A stretch of DNA of 14,445 bases. Source: Candidatus Zhuqueibacterota bacterium (lineage in GTDB: Bacteria > KSB1 > UBA2214). The stretch is taken from the NCBI GenBank assembly GCA_022706175.1, contig JAKJDB010000020.1, positions 1 to 14,445 on the forward strand, given 5' to 3'. Below the pieces are notes generated by a model that did not search any database, had not been told where the DNA came from, and saw only the letters and a list, made by a program, of their open reading frames with translations. The position numbers were made by a program, and so were the translations under genes. Shown piece after piece: positions 1-7,526 of the stretch (positions are counted from its first letter, which is position 1; each line of letters starts with the position of its first letter).

Positions 1-1245
1 TCGCTTTTCTCCACTCCATATCTCCAAGCCGCCTCTTTGCCGAATGCCAAACCCGCGCAGGTGGGCTTTTCCGCAGAGCGGCTGGATCGTCTGAGCCGCG
101 CCATGCAGGCGTACGTAGACCAGGGCCGTGTGGCCGGGTTGGTGACGCTCGTTGTGCGCGACGGCAAAGTGGTCTATGAAAAAGCGTTCGGCAAAATCGA
201 CATCGAACGCAACCAGCCCATGCCGGTCAACGCCATCTTTCGCATCGCCTCGCAGACCAAGGCGATCACCAGCACGGCCATCATGATGCTGCAGGAGGAG
301 GGCAAACTGCTGTTGGATGATCCGGTGGCCACATACATCCCCGAGTTTGCCGGCGCCCGTGTGGCGATGCCGTTAGAAACAAAAAATTCGCCCAATTATT
401 ATACGATTCCGCTGAAACGCGCCATCACCCTGCGGGATCTGCTCACCCATACGGCCGGCATCTCTTATGGAAGCGGTCCTGCCAAAGCAGAATGGCAGGC
501 GGCCGGTCTGAACACATGGTTTCTGGCTGATAAAGATATGACCATCGGCCAGGTGATTAAAAAACTGGCGACCTTGCCTTTGGATGCGCAACCGGGTGAA
601 AAATTCATCTACGGCTACAACACCGATATTCTGGGGTATGTGGTCGAATGCGTCTCAGGTCTGAGCCTGGCGGACTATATCCAGCGAAATATCACCGGCC
701 CATTGGGCATGAACGATACCGCATTTTTCCTTGCCAAAGAAAACCTTGACCGTTTTACCTCCGTGTATGGGATCGATGACCAGGGTGTTCTTACGCTCAA
801 GGAGGATCGCGGCAATAATTTTTACATGCAAGGGCCGCAAAAGTGCTACGCCGGCGGCGCCGGACTGCTGTCCACCGCCCGGGACTATGCCACCTTTCTA
901 CTCATGCTGCAGCAGGGCGGACAACTGAACGGCGTCCGCCTGCTTTCACCCAAGTCCGTGCAGCTGATGACCGCGGACCATGTCGGCAACCTGTACGGCG
1001 CTCAGGGATTTGGTCTGGGATTCTGGATCACCGATCGTCTGGGCCGCAACGGCCAGTTGGGAACAGTTGGCGCTTACGGCTGGGGCGGCGCATATCATAC
1101 CGTTTATTGGGTCGATCCACAGGAAAAACTGGTGGCCGTACTGATGACCCAGCTGTTGCCCGCCACCAACAGCGATTTGCACGGCAAATTTCGCGCACTG
1201 GTCTATCAAGCGATGGTTGATTCCTATGCTGCAAGCACCCACTGA
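1..1245 (+). CDS. Exported serine hydrolase, beta-lactamase class C/esterase superfamily (5' partial)
   Basis: Serine hydrolase of the beta-lactamase-related family (class C/EstB-type fold). Such proteins act as esterases, D-Ala peptidases or amidases, and the substrate cannot be told from sequence. The nucleophile motif Ser-Gln-Thr-Lys (SxxK) is at bases 250-261. The second motif reads Tyr-Gly-Tyr-Asn at 610-621, where a true lactamase would have YxN. The third motif region is Gly-Trp-Gly-Gly near 1078-1089 instead of KTG, a pattern seen in esterase-like members, so beta-lactamase activity is unlikely. The frame is open to base 1. The first in-frame start codon, a TTG at 37, has no good ribosome site, and the residues before it (ending Leu-Gln-Ala-Ala-Ser-Leu) look like the tail of a signal peptide. 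The real start therefore lies left of the window and the enzyme is probably exported. It lies 115 bases before the alpha-galactosidase on the same strand and may share its transcript. Confidence 0.85.
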   Translation, partial: SLFSTPYLQAASLPNAKPAQVGFSAERLDRLSRAMQAYVDQGRVAGLVTLVVRDGKVVYEKAFGKIDIERNQPMPVNAIFRIASQTKAITSTAIMMLQEEGKLLLDDPVATYIPEFAGARVAMPLETKNSPNYYTIPLKRAITLRDLLTHTAGISYGSGPAKAEWQAAGLNTWFLADKDMTIGQVIKKLATLPLDAQPGEKFIYGYNTDILGYVVECVSGLSLADYIQRNITGPLGMNDTAFFLAKENLDRFTSVYGIDDQGVLTLKEDRGNNFYMQGPQKCYAGGAGLLSTARDYATFLLMLQQGGQLNGVRLLSPKSVQLMTADHVGNLYGAQGFGLGFWITDRLGRNGQLGTVGAYGWGGAYHTVYWVDPQEKLVAVLMTQLLPATNSDLHGKFRALVYQAMVDSYAASTH

Positions 1246-1360
1246 TCATTTCACCGCGGCTCGAGAGACCGCAGAGTATCACTGGTCTACTGGTGTTCAA
1301 GCCCCACGCCGGCATCCCGGCGAAAAAAGCGTATTTGAAAAGCCTCAGAAGGGGAATGCC
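1246..1360 (+). other. Intergenic spacer with a GC-rich hairpin
   Basis: The gap between the serine hydrolase and the alpha-galactosidase contains a perfect inverted repeat, CGCCGG (1307-1312) and CCGGCG (1317-1322) around a 4-base loop, followed by six A residues at 1323-1328. On the plus strand there is no T-run after the stem, so it is not an intrinsic terminator in the direction of these genes. I see no convincing promoter here, so read-through from the upstream gene is plausible. Confidence 0.45.
1349..1354 (+). promoter_or_regulatory. Ribosome binding site fixing the alpha-galactosidase start
   Basis: AAGGGG lies 6 bases before the ATG at 1361. This supports that start over the longer in-frame reading from 1217, which would overlap the upstream gene and lacks a signal peptide. 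Confidence 0.7.
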
Positions 1361-2893
1361 ATGTCTCTTATGCTGAAAATGTTTTGTTTTCTGGCGCCCG
1401 TTTTTTCTGCCGCACCGCTTGCTCAGGGGCAAACGGTTTTGCTGACTCCCAAACCCGGTCCTGCGCCGCGCATCAATGGGCCTCTGGTTTATGGCTGCCG
1501 GCCGGGCCATCCGTTTCTCTATCGCATTCCCACGCAGGGTCAGCGGCCGATTCAATTCAGCGCCCAAAAATTGCCGGCAACGCTGCGCCTGGATCCCCAC
1601 ACCGGATTAATCACCGGCACTGCGCCTGACCGCGGCAGCTATCAGGTCACTCTGTCCGCGAAAAACCGGCACGGAAAAATGAAGCGGCCGTTTAAAATCG
1701 TCAGCGGCGACACCCTTGCCCTCACCCCCCCCATGGGCTGGAACCACTGGTACGCCCATTATGACCGGGTTACTGATAAGCTGATACGCGAAGCGGCGGA
1801 CAGTGTGATCCGCAACGGCATGGCGGACGTGGGCTATCAGTATATCAACATCGACGATTGCTGGATGAATGCGGAGAAAAACCGCGATCCGCTGCGCGTG
1901 GGACCTTTGCGCGACGCGGACGGACGCATGCTGTCCAACCAGCACTTTCCCGATATGAAAGCGCTGACCGATTATATTCACCGCCAAGGGCTCAAGGCCG
2001 GCATCTACAGCTCACCGGGGCCGACGACCTGCGCTGGATTCTGCGGCAGCTATGAGCATGAAGCCCAGGATGCCAAACAGTTTGCGGACTGGGGATTTGA
2101 TTTTTTAAAATACGATTGGTGCTCTTTTGATCAAGTAGTCAATAAGGTGCGTAGCCTTGAAAATCTGCAAAAGCCCTATGTTTTAATGGGAGCCCTACTG
2201 CAGCAGCAGAATCGTGATATTGTATTGAACCTGTGCCAGTACGGCATGGGCAATGTGTGGGAATGGGGGGCGCAAGTGGGCGGCCACAGCTGGCGCACGG
2301 CCGGGGACCTAGGCTATGAATTGAATCGAATTTTCCAAGTGGCGCTCATGAACGCAAAGCATCGCGCCTGGAGCAGACCGGGCAGCTGGAATGACCCCGA
2401 TTACATCCAGATCGGATATGTCGGCAACGCCCGCACTGCCGGCGAACCCGAGCCCTGTCCGTTCACAGCGGAGGAACAATACGCCTTTATGTCGCTGTGG
2501 TCCCTCATGGCCTCCCCCCTGTTCTACAGCGGGGATCTGAACAAGATGGATGAACTCACCCTCAATGTACTGTGCAATCCGGAAGTGATCGAGATCAATC
2601 AGGATCCGCTCGGCGTGTGCGCCAGGGTTGATTCACTCAGCCCGGAGACTTTTCTGATGGTTAAAGAAATGGCGGACGGGTCCACAGCCATCGGCCTGTG
2701 CAACAGCGGCGAGCAGGCGGTCCAAATCACCGCCGGCTGGCCGCAATGCGGATTAAAGCGGAAAAAAATCGTTCGGGATGTTTGGCGCCATAAGGATCTG
2801 GGGCTGTTCGATACCGGTTTCACCGCAACGGTGCCGCGGCATGGGGTGGTATTGGTTCGCGTGCGGGATGGCGGAAAAAAAAGGATTCTCTGA
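1361..2893 (+). CDS. Secreted GH27 alpha-galactosidase (melibiase) with N-terminal Ig-like domain
   Basis: Glycoside hydrolase family 27 alpha-galactosidase, 510 residues, expected to remove terminal alpha-galactose from oligo- or polysaccharides by a retaining mechanism. Residues 1-22 form a signal peptide, so it acts outside the cytoplasm. Residues about 35-115 are a putative Ig-like (He_PIG-type) domain recognisable by Pro-Ala-Thr-Leu-Arg-Leu-Asp then Gly-Leu-Ile-Thr-Gly-Thr. The catalytic barrel begins at the Pro-Pro-Met-Gly-Trp-Asn motif (123-128). Key motifs are Ile-Asp-Asp-Cys-Trp at 164-168, Lys-Tyr-Asp-Trp-Cys at 250-254 with predicted nucleophile Asp252, Trp-Arg-Thr-Ala-Gly-Asp at 311-316 with predicted acid/base Asp316, and Trp-Asn-Asp-Pro-Asp at 343-347. 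A C-terminal beta domain follows from about residue 420. The nucleophile motif has Trp where plant and animal enzymes usually have Asn. Other GH27 activities, such as beta-L-arabinopyranosidase, cannot be excluded, which matters given the adjacent arabinose-type operon. Confidence 0.93.
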   Translation: MSLMLKMFCFLAPVFSAAPLAQGQTVLLTPKPGPAPRINGPLVYGCRPGHPFLYRIPTQGQRPIQFSAQKLPATLRLDPHTGLITGTAPDRGSYQVTLSAKNRHGKMKRPFKIVSGDTLALTPPMGWNHWYAHYDRVTDKLIREAADSVIRNGMADVGYQYINIDDCWMNAEKNRDPLRVGPLRDADGRMLSNQHFPDMKALTDYIHRQGLKAGIYSSPGPTTCAGFCGSYEHEAQDAKQFADWGFDFLKYDWCSFDQVVNKVRSLENLQKPYVLMGALLQQQNRDIVLNLCQYGMGNVWEWGAQVGGHSWRTAGDLGYELNRIFQVALMNAKHRAWSRPGSWNDPDYIQIGYVGNARTAGEPEPCPFTAEEQYAFMSLWSLMASPLFYSGDLNKMDELTLNVLCNPEVIEINQDPLGVCARVDSLSPETFLMVKEMADGSTAIGLCNSGEQAVQITAGWPQCGLKRKKIVRDVWRHKDLGLFDTGFTATVPRHGVVLVRVRDGGKKRIL

Positions 2894-3104
2894 TGAACCC
2901 TGCCGCCGCGGCGGAAACGAAAGGTCTTTCGTGATGCCGATTCACCGAACCTGAATATGAAGGGCGATGTTCACCCTGTGCAGCGCCATTGTCGCGGCGA
3001 TCTGCAGAGTCCTATGCCCAATCGGCGTAAACTGATCAGGCCTCGCACACAGCGGCCGGCAACCGCGACCCTGGATGCAGGCCGCAATCCTGCTTGAAGA
3101 AAGG
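2894..3104. other. Convergent intergenic region with short palindromes
   Basis: These 211 bases separate the 3' ends of the alpha-galactosidase (plus) and the exported mutarotase (minus). They contain a perfect 12-base palindrome CCGCCGCGGCGG at 2903-2914, the inverted repeat CGAAAG/CTTTCG at 2918-2931 with two bases between, and GCAGG/CCTGC arms at 3078-3094. None is followed by a T-run, so no clear intrinsic terminator is visible in either direction. I find no convincing gene here. Confidence 0.4.
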
Positions 3105-4250
3105 TCACTGAGCGGAAAACTTGTACTCGCAGATATGATGATAGGTTTCGCCTGGATTCAACACCACAGTGGGAAACTGCGTCTGATTGGGTGAATCCGG
3201 AAAATGTTGTGTCTCCAGACAAAATGCGGTGCGAAACAGATAGGGTTTGCCGCCCTTGCCGACCTGGTCCCCGTTGAGAAAATTCCCGCCATAAAATTGC
3301 AGGCCCGGTTCCGTGGTGAGCACCTCCATCACCCGTCCGGAGACCGGATCGTACACGCGCGCCGCAGGTTGCAGGCCGGAGTCTGCGGTGCGGTTGAGCG
3401 CATAATTGTGGTCATACCCTCTTGCCAGCTTGAATTGATCGAATTCAGCCTGCAGCCGGGCGCCGACCGGGGTGGCCGTGCGGAAATCCATGGCCGTGCC
3501 CTCCACCAACGCCAGCTCCCCGGTTGGGATCAGCACTGAATCCACCGGAGTGTACCGATCCGCATAGATCATCAGCTCGTGATCGTTGATTGTGCCGTTG
3601 CCGGCGCCGTGCAGGTTGAAAAATGAATGGTGCGTCAGATTCAGCACAGTCGGCTGGTCTGTGGTCGCAGCGTATTCGATGCGAAAGGCGTTGTCCACCG
3701 TCAGGCTGTACTTCATTTCCACCTTCAGATTGCCCGGGTACCCCTCCTCACCGTCATGGGAAACATATCTCAGCACCAGTTGATCGTTGCCGGCCGGTTG
3801 GGCATCCCAGACCACATTATGAAAGCCTTTGGGGCCGCCGTGCAGGGACTGACCGTTGTTGTTGCGCGCCAGCTGATAAGTTCGATTGTTTAACGTAAAG
3901 CGTCCGTCCGCAATCCGGTTGCCGTAGCGTCCGATCGCAGCGCCGAAATACGGCTCCTGGCTGTTCAGATAGCCCTGCAGCGAGTCAAATCCGAGAACGA
4001 TGTCGTCCAAGCGGCCCTTGCGATCCGGCGTCAGCAGGGCCACCACCCGGGCGCCATAGTTGGTCACCGCCATGTGTAAGCCGGACTGATTATGGAGAAA
4101 ATAAAGGCCGGTCGTTTTTCCATCGATCCGCGCGCTGAACCGCGCCGGATCCAGGCCTGTAAGCGCCTGGGTCGTGGCCGGCTTTTGCGCAGTGCATCCG
4201 AGACACAACAACCATAAAAGGCCGAGCATCCAGCCTGCGTTCTTTTTCAC
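3105..4250 (-). CDS. Exported aldose 1-epimerase (galactose mutarotase), probable lipoprotein
   Basis: Aldose 1-epimerase of the GalM family, 381 residues, interconverting alpha and beta anomers of galactose and related aldoses including L-arabinose. Family residues are present: His137 in Leu-His-Gly-Gly, His208 in Asn-Leu-Thr-His-His, and the catalytic base Glu346 in Cys-Leu-Glu-Thr-Gln. The GTG start was chosen because AAGGAG lies 6 bases upstream, and because it opens a signal sequence with Lys2-Lys3, a hydrophobic stretch 8-17, and Gly-Cys at 18-19. Cys19 is a candidate lipidation site, although the -3 residue (Cys16) is not the usual Leu, so plain secretion is possible. The enzyme would act in the periplasm or at the outer membrane. 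It is last in a four-gene minus-strand operon, 58 bases after the isomerase. Confidence 0.9.
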   Translation of the reverse strand: MKKNAGWMLGLLWLLCLGCTAQKPATTQALTGLDPARFSARIDGKTTGLYFLHNQSGLHMAVTNYGARVVALLTPDRKGRLDDIVLGFDSLQGYLNSQEPYFGAAIGRYGNRIADGRFTLNNRTYQLARNNNGQSLHGGPKGFHNVVWDAQPAGNDQLVLRYVSHDGEEGYPGNLKVEMKYSLTVDNAFRIEYAATTDQPTVLNLTHHSFFNLHGAGNGTINDHELMIYADRYTPVDSVLIPTGELALVEGTAMDFRTATPVGARLQAEFDQFKLARGYDHNYALNRTADSGLQPAARVYDPVSGRVMEVLTTEPGLQFYGGNFLNGDQVGKGGKPYLFRTAFCLETQHFPDSPNQTQFPTVVLNPGETYHHICEYKFSAQ

Positions 4251-4256
4251 CTGAAA

Positions 4257-4262
4257 CTCCTT
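4257..4262 (-). promoter_or_regulatory. Ribosome binding site fixing the GTG start of the exported mutarotase
   Basis: On the minus strand AAGGAG sits 6 bases before GTG at 4250. The frame is open further upstream to 4418, but that reading overlaps the isomerase and puts the signal sequence inside the protein, so the GTG start is preferred. Confidence 0.75.
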
Positions 4263-4308
4263 CCTCGCATTCCTGCCTGTGCCGGCGGTCTCTTCGGCCG
4301 ATTCCCCG

Positions 4309-5787
4309 TCAAAACGGATTTTCATCAGCATAGCGTTGACCTGCCGGTTGATTATAGGACACATCCTCCACACCCAGCACTTTGACGGCGCTGAACAGCG
4401 ACTTGCCGGCATGGGCAAAGGCCACTGCGGTGTGATGCGGGAACCGCTTTCCGATCAACACATGCCGGTAAAACCGGCCCATCTCCCGGACGGCGAACAC
4501 GCCGATGCCGCCGAAAGAGCGCGGATCGATGTCCAGCACCTCGCCCTGGGCCAGATATGATTTCAGCTGCGTATCTGCCGTCGACTGCAGGCGAAAGAGC
4601 GTGATCGGGCCGACCTGAATGCGGCCCTCCAGCGTGCCGCGGGTTATTGTCGGCGGCTTGTCAGGTTCCAACAACCGATGCATGATCAATTGATGCTGCA
4701 TGCTCGGTTTGATCATGCAGGCGGAACTGACATTGCCGCAGTGAAAGGCCATGAACAGATCAGTCGGCTTATACTCCTTCAGTTGCGCCTGATTAATCTG
4801 GATCATGTCCTTGGGCACGGTGTTGTTGATGTCCAAAAGGGTCGGCGGCTGCAGGGTCGCACAGGCGGCCATGTATTCCGACAATGCGCCGTAGATGTCC
4901 ACTTCACAGGCAACCGGAATGCCCTCTGCGGCCAGCCGTCCGTTGATAAAACAGGGCACATGGCCAAAATATTTTTGAAAAGAAGGCCAGCATTTATTGG
5001 CAAAAATGCCGAACCGGCTGGCGCCGAGATGTTTTTCCATAAAACGGCGCAGCGCCACCTCATACCAGGCTAAGCGTTCGATCAACTCGGGATAGGTATT
5101 GCCCGCGCCCAGCTCTTTGGACATGGATTCCATGGTAGGTTTGACCAAGGGATCCGTTTTAGCCGCCTGACAGATATCATAGAGATCCAGCTCGCTGTTT
5201 TCCATGATCTCGATGCCCAGATCGTAGAGGGGCTTGATCGGCGCGTTGCAGGCGAGAAAATCCTGCGGCCGCGGACCAAAAGAGAAAATCTTGAGCCCTT
5301 TAATGCCCAGCAGCACACGTGCCACCGGCACGAATTCGCGGATCATCTCTGCCACCTCTTCGCTGTCGCCGACCGGGTACTCGGGCACATAAAGGCGCCG
5401 CTTGCGCAATCCGTTGTTATACGAGTTGCTCAGCATGCCACAGTAGGCATCGCCGCGCCCCTGGATCAGATCGTTCTGGCTCTCTTCCGCCGCCGCAGCG
5501 ACCATCACCGGCCCGTCGAATCGCTGAGCCATCAGACTGGTGGGACCTTCGGGGCCGAAATTGCCCAAAAACACAACCAGCGCATTCACCCCTTTATCCC
5601 TTGCCTCCGCGAGAGCCAGCAGGGCATCGTTCTCGTTCTCCACGGTTTTTTCACATTCAACGATGTCGATCTTTTTCTTCAGACAAGCAGCAGTCACAGC
5701 CCGGCGGCGGCGGATGGACAGCTCGAGCGGAAAACAGTCCCTACTGACCGCAATGATTCCCAATTTAACCACAGGCACGTTTTTCAT
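4309..5787 (-). CDS. L-fucose isomerase-like protein; candidate L-arabinose isomerase
   Basis: Protein of 492 residues related to L-fucose isomerase and similar sugar isomerases (the FucI-like family), which interconvert an aldose and a ketose with a divalent metal. It is not a canonical AraA: the typical AraA opening is absent. Candidate metal or catalytic residues are Glu295 and Asp297 in Cys-Glu-Val-Asp-Ile-Tyr-Gly, Asp319 in Leu-Asp-Ile-Asn, His349 in Phe-His-Cys-Gly-Asn, and His451-His452 in Phe-Pro-His-His-Thr. The last resembles the C-terminal His-His-Thr of AraA. The N-terminal part is a Rossmann-like region of the FucI type. The preferred ATG is 8 bases after GGGAG; a GTG 24 bases upstream overlaps the kinase stop (GTGA) but lacks a ribosome site. 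It lies directly downstream of an AraB-type ribulokinase, so conversion of L-arabinose to L-ribulose is the best guess. L-fucose, D-arabinose or another aldose remains possible. No signal peptide, so cytoplasmic. Confidence 0.85.
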   Translation of the reverse strand: MKNVPVVKLGIIAVSRDCFPLELSIRRRRAVTAACLKKKIDIVECEKTVENENDALLALAEARDKGVNALVVFLGNFGPEGPTSLMAQRFDGPVMVAAAAEESQNDLIQGRGDAYCGMLSNSYNNGLRKRRLYVPEYPVGDSEEVAEMIREFVPVARVLLGIKGLKIFSFGPRPQDFLACNAPIKPLYDLGIEIMENSELDLYDICQAAKTDPLVKPTMESMSKELGAGNTYPELIERLAWYEVALRRFMEKHLGASRFGIFANKCWPSFQKYFGHVPCFINGRLAAEGIPVACEVDIYGALSEYMAACATLQPPTLLDINNTVPKDMIQINQAQLKEYKPTDLFMAFHCGNVSSACMIKPSMQHQLIMHRLLEPDKPPTITRGTLEGRIQVGPITLFRLQSTADTQLKSYLAQGEVLDIDPRSFGGIGVFAVREMGRFYRHVLIGKRFPHHTAVAFAHAGKSLFSAVKVLGVEDVSYNQPAGQRYADENPF

Positions 5788-5795
5788 ATTTGGCA

Positions 5796-5800
5796 CTCCC
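5796..5800 (-). promoter_or_regulatory. Ribosome binding site supporting the isomerase ATG at 5787
   Basis: GGGAG on the minus strand lies 8 bases before ATG, within the 20 bases that follow the kinase stop codon. The alternative GTG at 5811 overlaps the kinase stop and has no comparable site. Confidence 0.55.
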
Positions 5801-5807
5801 GGTTGGT

Positions 5808-7493
5808 TCACTCGGTTGTGAACTGCTTTTCGATCACTTCTCCTAATGCGTTGTAGCGGGCGTACAGCTCCTGATATTTTCGGCTGTTGTTCAGATTCGG
5901 TTCAAAAACTTTTTCAAAACCGCTGCCCATGGCTTTCTGCGCAGCCTGAATCGATGGATACACTCCGCAGGCGGCGGCCGCGGCCATGGCCGCACCCAGA
6001 GCGCAGGCCTGTTCAGAGGCCACCACCTTGATGGGCATGGCGAGCACGTCCGCGGTCACCTGCATGACGAACGGCGATTTTTTCGCAATGCCGCCCAATG
6101 CGATGACGCCGTCGATGCGCACGCCTTCCTGAATGAACCGTTCGATGATCTTTTTCGAACCAAAGGCGGTGGCCTCCACCAGCGCACGAAAAACACGCGG
6201 CGCATCGCTGCCCAGAGTCAAACCGATCAGCGCGCCTTTGAGCGCCTGATTCGCATCCGGCGTCCGGCGGCCGTTCATCCAATCCAGGGCCAGCACCGTC
6301 GAATCCTCGATCGCGATCTTTTCGGCGGCCAGGCTCAATTCAGGGATCAGCCGCTCTTCGATTTTCTTCAACAGATTTCGCTTGGCCGACTCTTCGCAGT
6401 CGGCCACGGCCATCAAGACATTCTCCATCGGCCACATCAACAGATCCCTGAACCAGGCGTAAATGTCGCCGAAGGCGGATTGTCCGGCTTCCAACCCCAG
6501 CAGGCCGGGAATGATGCTGCCGTCGACCTGTCCACAGATGCCGCGGACCAGTTTCTCGCCGGTTTTTGGTATTTCGCAGGTGATCATGTCGCAAGTGGAA
6601 GTGCCCATGACTTTAACCAGCAGGTTGGGTTCGATTTCGGCGCCGACAGCGCCGAAATGAGCGTCAAAAGCTCCAACGCCCACCACCACCTTTTGCGAAA
6701 GCCCCAGGCGTTGAGCCCATTCGGCCGACAGAGTGCCGACCGGTACTTCGCCGGTAAAAGTCTCGGTATACAGCCGGCTGCGCAATCCCTTCAATTTAGG
6801 ATCCAGTCCGGCTAAAAACGCCTCAGAGGGCAGGCCGTTCCAGGAGGCATGCCACATGGCTTTATGGCCTGCCGCTGTGCGGCTGCGCTTCAGGGTCAAT
6901 GGATTGGTATCGCCACACAGCAAAGCCGGCAACCAGTCGCAATGTTCCACCCAGGAGAAAGCGGCCTCAGCCACTCGGCGATCAACCCGCAGCACATGCA
7001 GAATCTTGGACCAGAACCATTCGGAGGAGTAGATGCCGCCCTCGTATTGGGTATAGTCTTCTCCGCCCCAGGTGCGGGCATGATGATTGATCTCCTCCGC
7101 CTCCTTGACCGCGGTATGATCCTTCCACAGCACAAACATGGCGTTGGGATTTTCTGCAAACTCCGGCGTCAGGGCCAGCGGGACGCCCTGTTGATTCACC
7201 GCACAGGGCGTAGAGCCTGTGGTGTCGACGGACAATCCTCTCACTTTGGCCGCTGTGCCGGCAGGGGCTTTCTGCAGCGCGCCGGTCACCGCTGCCTGCA
7301 ATCCTTCGATGTAATCCAGGGGGTGCTGACGAAACTGATTCTTCATGGGATCGCAATAAAGGCCGGCCTGCCATCTGGGATAGTAAAAAACCTCGCTGCT
7401 GATCTCCCGGCCGTCGGCCGCATCAACGATCAGGGCGCGCACTGAATCAGTGCCGTAATCAACGCCGATAACCAAGGCAGTGTTTTTTTCCAT
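5808..7493 (-). CDS. araB: L-ribulokinase (AraB, FGGY carbohydrate kinase)
   Basis: FGGY-family kinase of 561 residues, closely similar along its length to E. coli AraB, which phosphorylates L-ribulose to L-ribulose 5-phosphate in the cytoplasm. Diagnostic matches are the first phosphate-binding motif Val-Asp-Tyr-Gly-Thr-Asp-Ser-Val-Arg-Ala at 11-20, Tyr-Pro-Arg-Trp-Gln at 38-42, Val-Asp-Thr-Thr-Gly-Ser-Thr-Pro at 89-96, the long shared block around 110-128 (Glu-Phe-Ala-Glu-Asn-Pro-Asn-Ala-Met-Phe, then Leu-Trp-Lys-Asp-His-Thr-Ala), Gly-Gly-Ile-Tyr-Ser-Ser-Glu-Trp-Phe at 152-160, the predicted catalytic Asp277 in Gly-Ala-Phe-Asp-Ala-His, and Gly-Thr-Ser-Thr-Cys-Asp at 297-302. Length is normal for AraB. 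AAGGA sits 7 bases before the ATG. The gene starts 33 bases after the cytoplasmic mutarotase and ends 20 bases before the isomerase, so co-transcription is very likely. AraB enzymes can accept other 2-ketopentoses, so the physiological substrate depends on the partner isomerase. Confidence 0.95.
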   Translation of the reverse strand: MEKNTALVIGVDYGTDSVRALIVDAADGREISSEVFYYPRWQAGLYCDPMKNQFRQHPLDYIEGLQAAVTGALQKAPAGTAAKVRGLSVDTTGSTPCAVNQQGVPLALTPEFAENPNAMFVLWKDHTAVKEAEEINHHARTWGGEDYTQYEGGIYSSEWFWSKILHVLRVDRRVAEAAFSWVEHCDWLPALLCGDTNPLTLKRSRTAAGHKAMWHASWNGLPSEAFLAGLDPKLKGLRSRLYTETFTGEVPVGTLSAEWAQRLGLSQKVVVGVGAFDAHFGAVGAEIEPNLLVKVMGTSTCDMITCEIPKTGEKLVRGICGQVDGSIIPGLLGLEAGQSAFGDIYAWFRDLLMWPMENVLMAVADCEESAKRNLLKKIEERLIPELSLAAEKIAIEDSTVLALDWMNGRRTPDANQALKGALIGLTLGSDAPRVFRALVEATAFGSKKIIERFIQEGVRIDGVIALGGIAKKSPFVMQVTADVLAMPIKVVASEQACALGAAMAAAAACGVYPSIQAAQKAMGSGFEKVFEPNLNNSRKYQELYARYNALGEVIEKQFTTE

Positions 7494-7526
7494 GTTTTTT
7501 CCTTTTTGAACGGATCGTGCCAGCGG

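Noticed and set aside
1307..1328. Hairpin followed by six A residues, as a terminator
   Set aside because: A plus-strand terminator needs a T-run after the stem. Here the T-run would be on the minus strand and upstream of the stem, so it does not fit either direction.
1028..1600. Minus-strand frame of 190 codons across the serine hydrolase and alpha-galactosidase start
   Set aside because: Covers two real plus-strand coding regions and their spacer, and its translation resembles no protein family.
2893..2934. Thirteen-codon reading frame overlapping the alpha-galactosidase stop (TGATG)
   Set aside because: Very short, alanine-rich from a GC palindrome, with no evidence of translation beyond the overlap.
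2971..3222. Minus-strand open frame of 83 codons across the end of the exported mutarotase
   Set aside because: Overlaps the well-supported mutarotase in another frame, has no ribosome site and no recognisable protein features.
5788..5811. GTG start for the isomerase overlapping the kinase stop
   Set aside because: Overlap is attractive for translational coupling, but no ribosome site precedes it, while the ATG at 5787 has GGGAG at a good distance.
6849..7445. Long plus-strand frame of 198 codons opposite the ribulokinase
   Set aside because: Antisense shadow of a highly conserved gene, with no ribosome site and atypical composition.
5808..7493. Kinase as xylulokinase, glycerol kinase or fuculokinase
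   Set aside because: Several extended blocks are near-identical to E. coli AraB, including motifs that I do not associate with other FGGY kinases.
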